This document shows, piece by piece, positions 28,737 through 38,638 of a DNA stretch of 64,000 bases (the first letter of the stretch is position 1; the number at the start of each line of letters is the position of its first letter). The notes beneath the pieces are model-generated. The model was given only the letters and a program-made list of their open reading frames with translations, did no database searches and was not told the DNA's origin. Origin of the DNA: Lutibacter oceani (GTDB taxonomy: Bacteria > Bacteroidota > Bacteroidia > Flavobacteriales > Flavobacteriaceae); the NCBI RefSeq assembly GCF_003384935.1, contig NZ_QTTQ01000012.1, forward strand, positions 301,768-365,767, written 5' to 3'. Position numbers and translations under genes: made by a program.

Positions 28737-31109
28737 TTAAAACTTTATTTTAATATTTTTTGAAATTGAAGGTTTAATTTCTACTGAAATTTTCAAAGTT
28801 TTATGAATAGCATTCCATTCAAAATCATATCCATTAACTTTTTTTGGTTTTTTTGAAACATTATGAATAACTAAATTAATTATTTTATTGGAAGAATTAT
28901 AATTTTCTCCCTGTTCCAACTCAAATTCTAAGCTTAATCGATTTCGATTGTAATTGCTTTTAAATGAAAATAGTTCAAATTGCCCTTTTTCAAAAGCATT
29001 TGGAGTTTCACCATCATCATTATATAATTTACCTTCACTTTCTTTTAATGTTTCATCAAAATAAAAATGCAAATCGAATTTACTTAAATTGTATTTTGAA
29101 GTATTTTGAATTGACTCAATCATTGGAATAAAAGCTCCTCCACGTACATATGTTGGAATACTTTCTTCAACTAAATCTACAGTTAAAGTTTGTCCGCCTT
29201 CCACTTTTTCATCGGTATAAAAATGATACCAATTTGAGTTTTTTGGAAATGTAACTTCTTGTTGTTTTATACCCGATTTAACTATAGGACTTACTAAAAA
29301 ATTATTTCCCCACAAATAGGTTTTATCATTATTTAACATTGTTATAGTTGAGTCTTCAAAAAACAATGGTCGCATTAAAGGTGTTCCGTTTTTATTATTT
29401 TCAAAAGAAAGTGTGTAATTATAAGGCAACAAGTTATAACGTAATTTGATAGATTTTTTAGCTAATTCCTTAGTATTTTGCTCCCTAAAAACTGGCTCAG
29501 ACGGCACTTCTTCTTGCGCATGAGGTCTAAAAATTGGTTGAAAAACACCATATTGCAACCAACGCGTGTATAATTCATCATCTAAATTTGCACCTGCAAA
29601 ACCACCTAAATCTGAATGCATATAACCTAAACCTTGCATTCCCATTTGCAAGGCAATTTCCACTTGCGACTGCAATCCGCCCCAAGATCTGTTAACATCT
29701 CCAGACCAAGGAATTAATCCATAATGCTGTGAACCCGAATATCCGGCACGCATTAAAATAAAAGGTCGTTGGTTTGGAAACTCTTTTTGGTAGCCTTCAA
29801 AAATTAATTTAGCCCAATTATGGCCATAAATATTATGCACTTCATCGGCTGTTCCGGTAGCGTGTAATAAGTCCGACGGATGCAATTCTGGTTCCCCTAA
29901 ATCTCCCCACCAACCTGCAACACCCATATTGTTGTGTTTTTTGTAAACATTCCAAAACCATTGCTCACCCTCAGGTTTAAAAATATCTATAATTCCAGTA
30001 TTTCCAAAATAAAAATCATACGTATACGGTTTCCCTTCTTTAGTTTTTCCTAAAATATCTTTTTCAACTGCTTCATTCCATTTATTTGAAGTTGTTAATA
30101 CAAAAGGCTCGGTTATTAAAATGGTTTTTACTCCTTTTGTTTTTAAATCTGCAATCATTTTTTGCGGATTTGGAAATGAATCTTTATAAAACTCCAAATT
30201 TCCCATGGTACCTTTTATGTCTTTTCCAAACCAATACAAATCTAAAATAACCGCATCAACAGGAATTTCTTCTTCTTTGAATTTATTAATTGTATTTAAA
30301 ACTTCCTTTTGAGAATGATAGCCAAATCTGCTTGAAAAATTTCCTAAAGCCCAGCGCGGAATCATTGGTTGTTTTCCTGTTAAAGTTGTGTATTGTTGAA
30401 CTAAATCTTTCCAAGAATCTCCAGCAACAACTTGATATGTTTTTCTCCCAGAAACAGTTTCATATTGTAAAGAATTATCCTTTTTACTATCTAAATCTAA
30501 ATATCCTATTGGAGCATTGTCAAAATGAACAGCGTATAAATTAGAAGAATAAACCAATGGAATGGTAAAATTCATTAATTCTGAATGTGTTTCATAACCG
30601 TAATGTGCTCTGTTATATAGTTGCAATCTATTTCCTCTTCGGTTCATTCCCAAAGCACGCGCACCTCCACCATACAAAATTTCTGTTGCGCTTAAGTTAA
30701 AGTCTAAAACTTCATTTTCTTCATTTTTTATATAGCCTTTTCTTTCAGAAATTATAGGTTTGTTTTTATAAAAATAAGTAACTTGAAATGGTGATTTTAT
30801 AACTTTTACTAAAATCCCTGAAGTTGATATCGTTATTGAATTATCACTTTCTGAAATTTTAAATTTTACTTTTTTAGGCTGTAAAACTACCGCATGAGAA
30901 ATTGGGTTATAAACTTCTCCTTTTGGAATAAATGAAGTTTCAATTATTTTTGTTGAAAATGGCTTAATTAAATAAAATCCATCGTTAGTTTCAATAGTAA
31001 CAAGTCCATCTTTTTCATCAAAACTCACTAATTTACGATTTGGATTTTGCGCATTCACAAAAAAACCAACAAATAAAAGCAGTAATATATTTAATTTTAA
31101 AAATTTCAT
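28737..31109 (-). CDS. GH31 alpha-glucosidase, secreted
   Basis: 790 residues with a type I signal peptide (ending FFVNAQ). The N-terminal galactose-mutarotase-like beta domain is followed by the barrel. The nucleophile aspartate is in WWGDLGEPEL (about residue 401), the acid/base aspartate in WSGDVNRSWGG (about 470), and the substrate histidine in FRPHAQEE. The C-terminal beta domains (DDGETPNAFEKG) are typical. It hydrolyses terminal alpha-glucose residues, including possibly alpha-1,6 bonds left by the GH13 enzymes. It is part of the run with 3- to 6-base spacers on both sides. The Asp/Glu pattern fits alpha-glucosidase better than alpha-xylosidase. Confidence 0.9.
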   Translation of the reverse strand: MKFLKLNILLLLFVGFFVNAQNPNRKLVSFDEKDGLVTIETNDGFYLIKPFSTKIIETSFIPKGEVYNPISHAVVLQPKKVKFKISESDNSITISTSGILVKVIKSPFQVTYFYKNKPIISERKGYIKNEENEVLDFNLSATEILYGGGARALGMNRRGNRLQLYNRAHYGYETHSELMNFTIPLVYSSNLYAVHFDNAPIGYLDLDSKKDNSLQYETVSGRKTYQVVAGDSWKDLVQQYTTLTGKQPMIPRWALGNFSSRFGYHSQKEVLNTINKFKEEEIPVDAVILDLYWFGKDIKGTMGNLEFYKDSFPNPQKMIADLKTKGVKTILITEPFVLTTSNKWNEAVEKDILGKTKEGKPYTYDFYFGNTGIIDIFKPEGEQWFWNVYKKHNNMGVAGWWGDLGEPELHPSDLLHATGTADEVHNIYGHNWAKLIFEGYQKEFPNQRPFILMRAGYSGSQHYGLIPWSGDVNRSWGGLQSQVEIALQMGMQGLGYMHSDLGGFAGANLDDELYTRWLQYGVFQPIFRPHAQEEVPSEPVFREQNTKELAKKSIKLRYNLLPYNYTLSFENNKNGTPLMRPLFFEDSTITMLNNDKTYLWGNNFLVSPIVKSGIKQQEVTFPKNSNWYHFYTDEKVEGGQTLTVDLVEESIPTYVRGGAFIPMIESIQNTSKYNLSKFDLHFYFDETLKESEGKLYNDDGETPNAFEKGQFELFSFKSNYNRNRLSLEFELEQGENYNSSNKIINLVIHNVSKKPKKVNGYDFEWNAIHKTLKISVEIKPSISKNIKIKF

Positions 31110-31112
31110 TTA

Positions 31113-32081
31113 TTATTTTTTTAGTAAAAATTCAACAGGAATTTGAAATCGCTGATTCCAAGAATTTTCTGAATGATCTTGGCCTTCAAACTTTAAATTT
31201 CTTGAATTTGACGCATCAAATCCTTTTAACTTTAATATTTCATCAACCCTATTCTGATATGGTAAGTAGTGTTCATCCAAAGTTTTTGTACCATAATCAA
31301 AATATATTTTATGAGTCTTTGGAGAAGGTAAATTTTTACCTAAATATAAAAAGAATGACTCAGGAACTGGGCTATTTTCTTGTGGCATAAAACCAACCCA
31401 GTGTGTTGATAAACAAGCTGCACCACCAAAAATTTTAGGATATTCACACAAAGCATACATAGAAATTAAACCGCCCATACTTGAACCTGCAATAAACGTA
31501 TTTTTTGTATTTGTATAAACAGAAAAATTACTATCAATAAACGGTTTTACTTCTTCAACAATAAACTTTAAATAATTATCTGATTGTAATCCTTTAAAAT
31601 CTGTTCCAAATTGTTTTTCAGAAGTTTCAAAAATTGAATCTTTAAATTTTTGAGGTAATAAATCAAATGGTTTTTGAGGATAATAATCGGTATGACGAAT
31701 ATCTGAATGATTCCAAATTGCAACAACAATTGTATTTTTAATTTTCGCTGAATCTATTAAACCACTTACAATTTCATCTACTTTCCACTCTTGCTTATTC
31801 CAAGTGGTTTCTGCATCAAATAGCATTTGGCCATCGTGCATATATACTACTGCATATTTTTCATTTTCAGAATAACTATCTGGCAACCAAATATCTACAT
31901 TTCTAGATCTTACAAACTTTGACGGAAAGTTTTCCACCCTTTTAATAATACCTGAACTTAAATTCCCTGTAAATTCTGAAAATTTTATTGGCAAACTTTC
32001 TTTTAAAACCGACTGTTTTTCTTTACATGAAAATACTATTAAAACAAAGCTAACAACTAATATGCTTTTAAACATTTTCAT
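31113..32081 (-). CDS. Alpha/beta-hydrolase esterase lipoprotein (esterase D/IroE-like)
   Basis: 322 residues. The lipobox Cys is in IVFSCKEKQS. The fold is that of the putative-esterase family (PF00756): DIWLPDSYSENEKYAVVYMHDGQMLFD, nucleophile serine in FIAGSSMGGLISMYAL, and a C-terminal histidine in GQDHSENSW. It probably removes an acyl group from a sugar or other ester. An esterase inside an alpha-glucan operon is not a standard Sus component. It is fixed in the transcript by 3-base spacers to both GH13 and GH31 genes. The substrate is unknown. Confidence 0.85.
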   Translation of the reverse strand: MKMFKSILVVSFVLIVFSCKEKQSVLKESLPIKFSEFTGNLSSGIIKRVENFPSKFVRSRNVDIWLPDSYSENEKYAVVYMHDGQMLFDAETTWNKQEWKVDEIVSGLIDSAKIKNTIVVAIWNHSDIRHTDYYPQKPFDLLPQKFKDSIFETSEKQFGTDFKGLQSDNYLKFIVEEVKPFIDSNFSVYTNTKNTFIAGSSMGGLISMYALCEYPKIFGGAACLSTHWVGFMPQENSPVPESFFLYLGKNLPSPKTHKIYFDYGTKTLDEHYLPYQNRVDEILKLKGFDASNSRNLKFEGQDHSENSWNQRFQIPVEFLLKK

Positions 32082-32084
32082 TGT

Positions 32085-33953
32085 TTACATTTTAGTAGTT
32101 AAAATGGTAATTCCTTCTGGTGCTATTTTTAAAGAATCTCCCCAAATAAATGCTTCCGAAGAAATGATATTTTTAACTTGTTTTCCTTGCAAACCAACTT
32201 CATTAAATCTTGATAAATCTAATGTTATATCCTTTTTATTTTTATTTAAAATAACTGTAACTATTTCATTATTTAATACTCTAAATAATACATAAGTACC
32301 ATTTTGTGGTCCAAAATGAATTGTTTTTCCTGAGTGAATGGCCTCACTATTTTTACGATAATTTAGTACTTTCTTCAAAAACAACTGCATATCTAGTTGG
32401 TCTTTGCTCAAACCTTCTCCTGAAAATGCATTTACTTTATCACCATTCCAACCACCGGGAAAATCAGTTCTAATTAAACCGTGATCACCAGGTTTTGCAG
32501 TATCGTTTAACAATATTTCTGTTCCGTAGTATAACTGAGAAATTCGCGGTAAACTCAATAAATAACCCAAAGCCATTTTAGTTTTTACAACATCTTCACC
32601 AAGTTGAGTGTAAATTCTACTCATATCATGATTGTCTGGAAAAATCATAATATCATTTGGTTTTGCATACGAAAAATCATTTGCCAAACCTTCGTACATT
32701 TTCACAAACCCTTTATCCCAACTTTCATCTTCATTTAAAGCATCTACAATGTTACGCTGCATTGGAAAATCCATTGTTGAAGTTAAATTAGACTCATAAC
32801 CATCTTTGTTTTTTTGACCTTTTTGCCAATAACCAACTAATAGTGGGTTTAAACTCCACTCCTCTCCTACAATACTGAAATTTGGATATTCGTCCATAAT
32901 TGCCCCGGCCCAATTACTCATAAAATGTTTATCTGGATATGGGTACGTATCTTGACGAATTCCGCCTAAATCCAATGTTTCAATCCACCATATACTATTC
33001 TGAATTAAATATTTTGCCATTAAAGGGTTCTTCTGATTCAAATCGGGCATTGTATCAACAAACCAACCATTGGTCATACCCTCCTTATCAATTTTTGAAG
33101 CATAAATATCTTGATTTGTTGTTCTTCTATGAGTTGAATAAATCGTTTCCCCTCCTTTTTCAAAATTTTCTTGATAATTTACCCAATCTTTTGTTGGCAA
33201 ATCTTTCATCCACCAATGTTCGCTACCTATATGATTGGCAACTTGATCCATTATTAATTTAATGCCTTTTTCTTTGGCTTTTTTGCTCAATTCAACATAT
33301 TCCTCCAAAGTTCCAAATCGAGGATCTACTTTGTAAAAATCGGTCATTGCATACCCGTGATAAGAGCTTCGTTTCATATCATTAATTAACACTGGTGTTG
33401 GCCAAATGGCAGTAAATCCCATTTCATTTATATAATTTAAATGATTTGTAATTCCCTTTAAATCACCACCGTGACGTGCATAATCGTGATTTCTATTAAT
33501 TTTAGTTTCACGCAAACCTTTTACAATGTCATTTGATGTATCTCCATTAGAAAAACGATCTGGAGTAATTAAATAAATTGCATCTGAACTATCAAAACCT
33601 TTTCTGTTTTTTGAATTTTTGTTACGTTCTTTCAATTCATAATCAACAGAAAAATTATTCCTTTTACCTGCTTTTAGAAAATCAATAGTAAATGTTCCTG
33701 CAACTGCTTTTGAAAGGTCAATATTTAAAAATAAATAGTTCTCGTTTTCAGTTCTTTTTGTATCAATTAATTGAATATATTCACTATTTATAAATGGTTT
33801 ATATGTAGCAATACCTTTTCCATAAACCATTATTTCAAGTTGACTATGATTCATACCAACCCACCAGTTTGGTGGTTCTATTCTATTTATTTTTTGAGCA
33901 TAAGTAGTTAAACTAACAAAAAATAACAATAACAGTAAGCGATAAATTTTCAT
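32085..33953 (-). CDS. susA: GH13 neopullulanase/cyclomaltodextrinase (SusA-like), secreted
   Basis: 622 residues with a type I signal peptide (ending TTYAQ). Residues about 20-110 form the N-terminal Ig-like domain of bacterial cyclomaltodextrinases (RIEPPNWWVGMNHSQLEIMVYG). The catalytic regions are MDQVANHIGSEHWW (about 236), GIRQDTYPYPD (about 331), IVGEEWS (about 363) and FPDNHDMSRI (about 443). A C-terminal beta domain follows. The architecture is that of Bacteroides SusA. It cuts alpha-1,4 bonds of maltodextrins, cyclodextrins or pullulan in the periplasm. It is 3 bases before the esterase gene and 46 after GH65. Confidence 0.93.
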   Translation of the reverse strand: MKIYRLLLLLFFVSLTTYAQKINRIEPPNWWVGMNHSQLEIMVYGKGIATYKPFINSEYIQLIDTKRTENENYLFLNIDLSKAVAGTFTIDFLKAGKRNNFSVDYELKERNKNSKNRKGFDSSDAIYLITPDRFSNGDTSNDIVKGLRETKINRNHDYARHGGDLKGITNHLNYINEMGFTAIWPTPVLINDMKRSSYHGYAMTDFYKVDPRFGTLEEYVELSKKAKEKGIKLIMDQVANHIGSEHWWMKDLPTKDWVNYQENFEKGGETIYSTHRRTTNQDIYASKIDKEGMTNGWFVDTMPDLNQKNPLMAKYLIQNSIWWIETLDLGGIRQDTYPYPDKHFMSNWAGAIMDEYPNFSIVGEEWSLNPLLVGYWQKGQKNKDGYESNLTSTMDFPMQRNIVDALNEDESWDKGFVKMYEGLANDFSYAKPNDIMIFPDNHDMSRIYTQLGEDVVKTKMALGYLLSLPRISQLYYGTEILLNDTAKPGDHGLIRTDFPGGWNGDKVNAFSGEGLSKDQLDMQLFLKKVLNYRKNSEAIHSGKTIHFGPQNGTYVLFRVLNNEIVTVILNKNKKDITLDLSRFNEVGLQGKQVKNIISSEAFIWGDSLKIAPEGITILTTKM

Positions 33954-33999
33954 ATATTTTTATTTTAATTAATTCCTGATGTAACTGTAAAATAGTAAA

Positions 34000-36306
34000 T
34001 TATAGTTTTACAAATTCTTTTGAAGGTAATAAAACCTCTTTGTCATTAACAAACATTTTAATTTGGTTTCCAGATTCATTAAAGAATTTACATGTTGTTT
34101 GGCTCTTAAAAACCTTAATAATAGTACCTCTAAAATTAATTGTAAATGAATACGATTTCCATTCTTGTGGAATTTGTGGATTGAATGATAGCATTCCATC
34201 TTCATAAACACGCATTCCTCCAAACCCCTGAACTACAGACATCCAAGTTCCCGCCATACTTGTAATATGACAACCTTCGTGCACTTCGTGGTTATAATCA
34301 TCTAAATCTAAACGAGCAGTTCGTAAATATTGTTCGTATGCTTTTGGCATTCTGTCTATTGAAGCTGCTAAAATTGAATGTACACAAGGTGATAATGAGG
34401 ATTCGTGAACAGTTAATGGTTCGTAAAAATCAAAATGACGTTTTAATTCATCTTTGGAGAATTTATCTTCAAAAAAGAACATTCCTTGTAATACATCTGC
34501 TTGTTTAATATAACATGACCTCAAAATACGATCCCAAGACCATTTTTGATTAATAGGTCTTTGTGATTTATCTAATTTTTTAACTGGAATTAATTCTTTA
34601 TCTAAAAACCCATCTTGTTGCAAATACACATTTTTTTCTTCATCGAAAGGGAAATACATATTATCTGAAACCTCCAACCATTTATAAGTTTCCTGAGCTT
34701 TCAAATTTGTTTTTGAAATTACTCTTTCAAAATCTTCAGGATAGTTATGTTTCACTTTATTTAAACATTCCACAGCATATTCAATACACCATTTTGCTAA
34801 ATAATTTGTGTAAAAGTTGTTGTTTACATTGTTTTCATATTCGTTAGGTCCTGTAACTCCTAAAATTACGTATTTATCTTTAGCTTCAGAAAAATTTGCT
34901 CTTTGATGCCAAAAACGTGCAATTGCAATTATTACTTCCAATCCGTTTTTTACAACGTACTCAAAATCTTGTGTGTAATTTACATAGTTATAAATTCCAT
35001 ACACCATTGCTCCATTTCTATGAATTTCCTCAAATGTAATTTCCCATTCATTATGGCATTCTTCACCGTTCATGGTAACCATTGGGTACAATGCTGCTCC
35101 ATTAGTAAAACCAAGTTTTTCGGCATTCTCAATTGCTTTACCCAATTGATTGTAACGATACATTAAAAGGTTTTTTGCAACATTGGCATCTTTGGTTGCC
35201 ATATAAAATGGAATACAATAAGCTTCCGTATCCCAATAGGTACTTCCTCCATATTTTTCACCCGTAAAACCTTTTGGACCAATATTTAAACGCGCATCTG
35301 TTCCTAAATAAGTTTGGTTTAATTGAAAAATATTAAAACGAATTCCTTGCTGTGCTTTTACATCGCCTTCAATTACAATATCGGCTGTGCTCCAAATTTT
35401 TTCCCAAGATTTTATTTGAGTATTTAATAATGCCTCAAAACCTAATTTGTTTGCATTTTCAACATTAGAAAGTGCTGCTGCATTTAAATCTTCAATCTTA
35501 TAATTTAATGAACTTGTATAACTTGCATATTTATATATTGATGCTGTATCTCCCTCATTAACACTTACTTTATAAGTATATGTAAGTTTTTTATCTTCAA
35601 CTTTAGTTTGTTGGCTTAAAGTAATTTCTTTAGAGTTTAAAGCAAATGCAACTTGCATTGCTGTACTAACATGAAATTCAGTTTTTAAGGTTTTAGATAA
35701 AATACAACCGCTATTTTCACCCTCAATAATTTCTAAAATTTCCCAAAAATATTCATCGTAATTAGAATCTTCATTCACAATACCTGCATCAACATATGGT
35801 GAAAATGTAATTTCTCCAGAAAAGTTTAGCGCTTTAATATGATATTCAATTGCTCCAGTTTCATTGCTATCAATGCTAATAAACCGCTTTGTATGTACTT
35901 CAATTTTATCTCCAGAAGTTAATTGAGCAACAAAAGAACGACTTAACCAGCCTTCTTTCATATTTAATTCACGTTTAAAATTAGAAACTTTACACGTATT
36001 TAAATCTAACTCAGTTTCGTTAATTTTAATATGAATACCAATCCAGTTTGGTGCATTTAACACTTTCGCAAAATATTCCGGATATCCATTTTTCCACCAA
36101 CCTACTCTTGTTTTATCTGGATAATAAATACCACCAATATAGCTACCCTGAAAAGTAGCACCTGAATAGTTTTCCTCAAAATTGGCACGTTGTCCCATTG
36201 CTCCATTTCCTATACTAAATAAGCTTTCAGAAGCTTTCACATTCTCATCATCAAACACATCTTCAATTAGAGACCATTCATTTGGAATTATATAGTTCTT
36301 GTTCAT
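34000..36306 (-). CDS. GH65 maltose phosphorylase-like enzyme
   Basis: 768 residues with no signal peptide, so cytoplasmic. The GH65 layout is: N-terminal beta-sandwich (GNGAMGQRANFEE, FQGSYIGGIYYPDKTRVGWW), alpha/alpha barrel with GGSTYWDTEAY, the general acid glutamate in GVTGPNEYENNV (about residue 488) and the phosphate-binding HESSLSPCVHS (about 634). It splits maltose (or another alpha-diglucoside) with inorganic phosphate into glucose and beta-glucose-1-phosphate. The adjacent beta-phosphoglucomutase gene supports this phosphorolytic route and argues against a hydrolase. Kojibiose or trehalose phosphorylase activity cannot be excluded. Confidence 0.92.
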   Translation of the reverse strand: MNKNYIIPNEWSLIEDVFDDENVKASESLFSIGNGAMGQRANFEENYSGATFQGSYIGGIYYPDKTRVGWWKNGYPEYFAKVLNAPNWIGIHIKINETELDLNTCKVSNFKRELNMKEGWLSRSFVAQLTSGDKIEVHTKRFISIDSNETGAIEYHIKALNFSGEITFSPYVDAGIVNEDSNYDEYFWEILEIIEGENSGCILSKTLKTEFHVSTAMQVAFALNSKEITLSQQTKVEDKKLTYTYKVSVNEGDTASIYKYASYTSSLNYKIEDLNAAALSNVENANKLGFEALLNTQIKSWEKIWSTADIVIEGDVKAQQGIRFNIFQLNQTYLGTDARLNIGPKGFTGEKYGGSTYWDTEAYCIPFYMATKDANVAKNLLMYRYNQLGKAIENAEKLGFTNGAALYPMVTMNGEECHNEWEITFEEIHRNGAMVYGIYNYVNYTQDFEYVVKNGLEVIIAIARFWHQRANFSEAKDKYVILGVTGPNEYENNVNNNFYTNYLAKWCIEYAVECLNKVKHNYPEDFERVISKTNLKAQETYKWLEVSDNMYFPFDEEKNVYLQQDGFLDKELIPVKKLDKSQRPINQKWSWDRILRSCYIKQADVLQGMFFFEDKFSKDELKRHFDFYEPLTVHESSLSPCVHSILAASIDRMPKAYEQYLRTARLDLDDYNHEVHEGCHITSMAGTWMSVVQGFGGMRVYEDGMLSFNPQIPQEWKSYSFTINFRGTIIKVFKSQTTCKFFNESGNQIKMFVNDKEVLLPSKEFVKL

Positions 36307-36326
36307 TTCTATTAACTTTTGTAATA

Positions 36327-36340
36327 CTCGTAGTTACGAG
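36327..36340. promoter_or_regulatory. Short palindrome upstream of the GH65 gene
   Basis: CTCGTA-GT-TACGAG has 6-bp perfect arms and lies 21 bases upstream of the GH65 start codon, in the only sizeable gap (123 bases) of the leftward operon. It could be a regulator site; the two-base centre is too short for an RNA loop. Confidence 0.3.
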
Positions 36341-36429
36341 ATTTCTTTTCTTTAATCATATTTAGAATACTATTTAAAAAGTAACTTAAAAAAAATACTT
36401 TACTCATTTAAAATTCAGTATTCACATAT

Positions 36430-37089
36430 TTAATTGTTTATCAATTTATTTAAAAATTCAGAAGTAAAACCTGTCATATCTTTAAAAACGACATCGGCTT
36501 TTCCTAAAACTTCAGCATCTCCAATTCCAACACATTTCATATTGGCTAATTTTGCTGCTTCAACCCCTGCAATTGCATCTTCAACAACCACACAGTTTTC
36601 TGGTTTCATATTCAGTTTCTTCGCTCCAATTAAAAATACTTCTGGATCTGGCTTCGCTTTTGACACATCATTTCCATCAACCAAGGCTGAAAAACGCTTA
36701 TACAAGCCTACTTTTTCTAAAATTAATGGTGCATTTTTACTTGCAGAACCTAAAGCATATTTAATATTGTGTGCATCTAAATAATCTAACAAATTAGATA
36801 CTCCCGGTAAAATTTCTTCTGAAGTCATTTTATTAACAAAGCTCAAATATTCTTCATTTTTTTGAACTAAATATTTTTGTTTTTCTTCTTCTGAAAGTTG
36901 AACCTTTCCAATGTTTAATAAGATTTCTAATGATTTTATTCTACTTACACCTTTTAAAAGTTCATTATGCGCTTCTGTAAATTCAAAACCTAATTGGGTT
37001 GCTAAATTTCTCCAAGCCAAAAAATGATATTTTGCAGTGTCTACTATAACACCATCTAAATCGAATATAAATGCTATTTCTTTTTTCAT
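36430..37089 (-). CDS. pgmB: Beta-phosphoglucomutase
   Basis: 219 residues of the HAD superfamily. The nucleophile motif FIFDLDGVIVDTAKYHF (DxD-type), the cap region with FAWRNLA-like residues, GSASKNAP (motif II), the lysine in KAKPDPEVF and the metal site in VVEDAIAGVEAA are all in place. It converts beta-glucose-1-phosphate to glucose-6-phosphate. That is the product of the GH65 neighbour, so the pair links maltose to glycolysis. It is directly joined to the transporter gene (37089/37090, no spacer) and lies upstream of GH65 in the leftward operon. Confidence 0.94.
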   Translation of the reverse strand: MKKEIAFIFDLDGVIVDTAKYHFLAWRNLATQLGFEFTEAHNELLKGVSRIKSLEILLNIGKVQLSEEEKQKYLVQKNEEYLSFVNKMTSEEILPGVSNLLDYLDAHNIKYALGSASKNAPLILEKVGLYKRFSALVDGNDVSKAKPDPEVFLIGAKKLNMKPENCVVVEDAIAGVEAAKLANMKCVGIGDAEVLGKADVVFKDMTGFTSEFLNKLINN

Positions 37090-38433
37090 TTAATTTTCTG
37101 TTACTACTGTGTCATCAACATCTTTAACTTTTATTACCAATACTGCTGCAATTAATAAGGACACACCACTAATTATTAAAGCAAATATTGGATTTCCTCC
37201 GTAAATATATTTTACAATTGGCCCACCAATTAGGGCATTTAAAATTTGAGGCAATACAATAAAGAAATTAAATATCCCCATATAAACACCCATCTTTTTA
37301 GCTGGAATTGAGCCTGCTAAAATTGCATAAGGCATTGCCAAAATACTTGCCCAAGCAATACCAATACCAAGCATAGATAAGATTAACCAGTTTTCATTTG
37401 GCATAAAATAAATTGATATTAAGCCTAAACCTCCAATTACTAAAGAAACTGCATGCGTCATTTTTCTTCCAATTTTTTTAGCTACTGCTGGTAAAAAGAA
37501 AGCATACACTGCAGAAACCGCATTGTAAACACCAAATAAAATTCCTACCCAATCACCTGCAGTTTGATATGCTGTTCCGTGATCGTCTAATGATAATCCA
37601 TAAATATGGTGTGCAATTGCAGGAGTTGAAAAAACCCACATTCCAAATAACCCAAACCAAGAGAAAAATTGAACTGAGCTCAATTGTTTCATTGTTAAAG
37701 GCATTTTTTTGAAATCGGAAAATATATCGAATAAACTAGAAGCTTCTTCTTCAAGCTCCTCTTCTTCGTTCGACATTAATGCCATTTCTTCAGGAGAATA
37801 CTCTTTAGTGGTAAATACTGTAATTAAAATACTAATTACCAAAACAGAAGCTCCAATAATAAATGAAAGTAACAAATTTGTAGGAACTTCGCCTGGTTGT
37901 GATTCATTTAAAACACCAAACCAATTTGTTAAAACGTACGGTAACCAAGAACCTATTACTGCTCCAATACCTATTAATACAGTTTGAATACTAAATCCTA
38001 ATGTTCTTTGATCTGAAGGTAAAATATCAGCCACCAAAGCCCTAAAAGGCTCCATTGCAACATTAAAAGAAGCATCCATTATCATTAACATACCTGCGCC
38101 AACCCATAAAGCTGGCATAAATGCTGTAAACATATCAGCATTTGGCATTAAAATTAATCCCATAGATGCTAATAAAGCTCCTGTTAAAAAATAAGGTCTT
38201 CTTCTACCAAGTTTTGTCCAAGTTCTGTCACTGTAATATCCAATAATAGGTTGTACAATTAAACCTGTTAAAGGTGCAACTATCCAAAACCAAGACAATT
38301 CGTGCACATCGGCTCCAAAAATTTGTAATATCCTACTTGCGTTAGCATTTTGTAGCGCAAAGCCCATTTGAATTCCTAAGAATCCAAAACTCATGTTCCA
38401 GATATCCCAGAAACCAAGTTTCCGTTTTTCCAT
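37090..38433 (-). CDS. MFS sugar transporter (SLC45-like, probable maltose importer)
   Basis: 447 residues with about 12 transmembrane helices. The MFS loop motif is present as GYYSDRTWTKLGRRRPYFLTG. The start LGFWDIWNMSFGFLGIQMGFALQNANASRI resembles the SLC45-type sucrose/maltose proton symporters, including bacterial MalA-like proteins. A charged central loop (EEEELEEEASS) separates the halves. It would carry maltose or maltodextrin from periplasm to cytoplasm. It is co-transcribed with pgmB, with GH65 a little downstream, forming a complete import and phosphorolysis module. First gene of the leftward operon, 205 bases after lacI. Confidence 0.9.
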   Translation of the reverse strand: MEKRKLGFWDIWNMSFGFLGIQMGFALQNANASRILQIFGADVHELSWFWIVAPLTGLIVQPIIGYYSDRTWTKLGRRRPYFLTGALLASMGLILMPNADMFTAFMPALWVGAGMLMIMDASFNVAMEPFRALVADILPSDQRTLGFSIQTVLIGIGAVIGSWLPYVLTNWFGVLNESQPGEVPTNLLLSFIIGASVLVISILITVFTTKEYSPEEMALMSNEEEELEEEASSLFDIFSDFKKMPLTMKQLSSVQFFSWFGLFGMWVFSTPAIAHHIYGLSLDDHGTAYQTAGDWVGILFGVYNAVSAVYAFFLPAVAKKIGRKMTHAVSLVIGGLGLISIYFMPNENWLILSMLGIGIAWASILAMPYAILAGSIPAKKMGVYMGIFNFFIVLPQILNALIGGPIVKYIYGGNPIFALIISGVSLLIAAVLVIKVKDVDDTVVTEN

Positions 38434-38535
38434 AAATGTTAGTCTTTAAATAATAATACAATGCAACATTAAAATAATGTTGTATGCTTGTGTGAAATGT
38501 GTAAAAATAGTAGTTGTAAAATTGCTTTTACGAAA

Positions 38536-38543
38536 CAAATATA
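38536..38543 (-). promoter_or_regulatory. Possible -7 promoter box of the leftward glucan operon
   Basis: TATATTTG on the minus strand matches TAnnTTTG and lies about 100 bases upstream of the MFS gene. No TTTG stands at the expected spacing. The bases immediately downstream (TTTCGTAAAAGC) contain a half-match to the LacI-type site at 39826-39841. Confidence 0.4.
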
Positions 38544-38638
38544 TAAATTAATTTTCTTATTTTAAACCTTTTAAAGTTCATTATTGTTAAAAAAAATTAA
38601 AATATAAGTACTACAACCTTTGAGTTAATAAGATTTTT

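Noticed and set aside
31040..31390. 116-codon open frame opposite the esterase gene
   Set aside because: It crosses the esterase/GH31 junction with no signal or family features, so it is a shadow frame.
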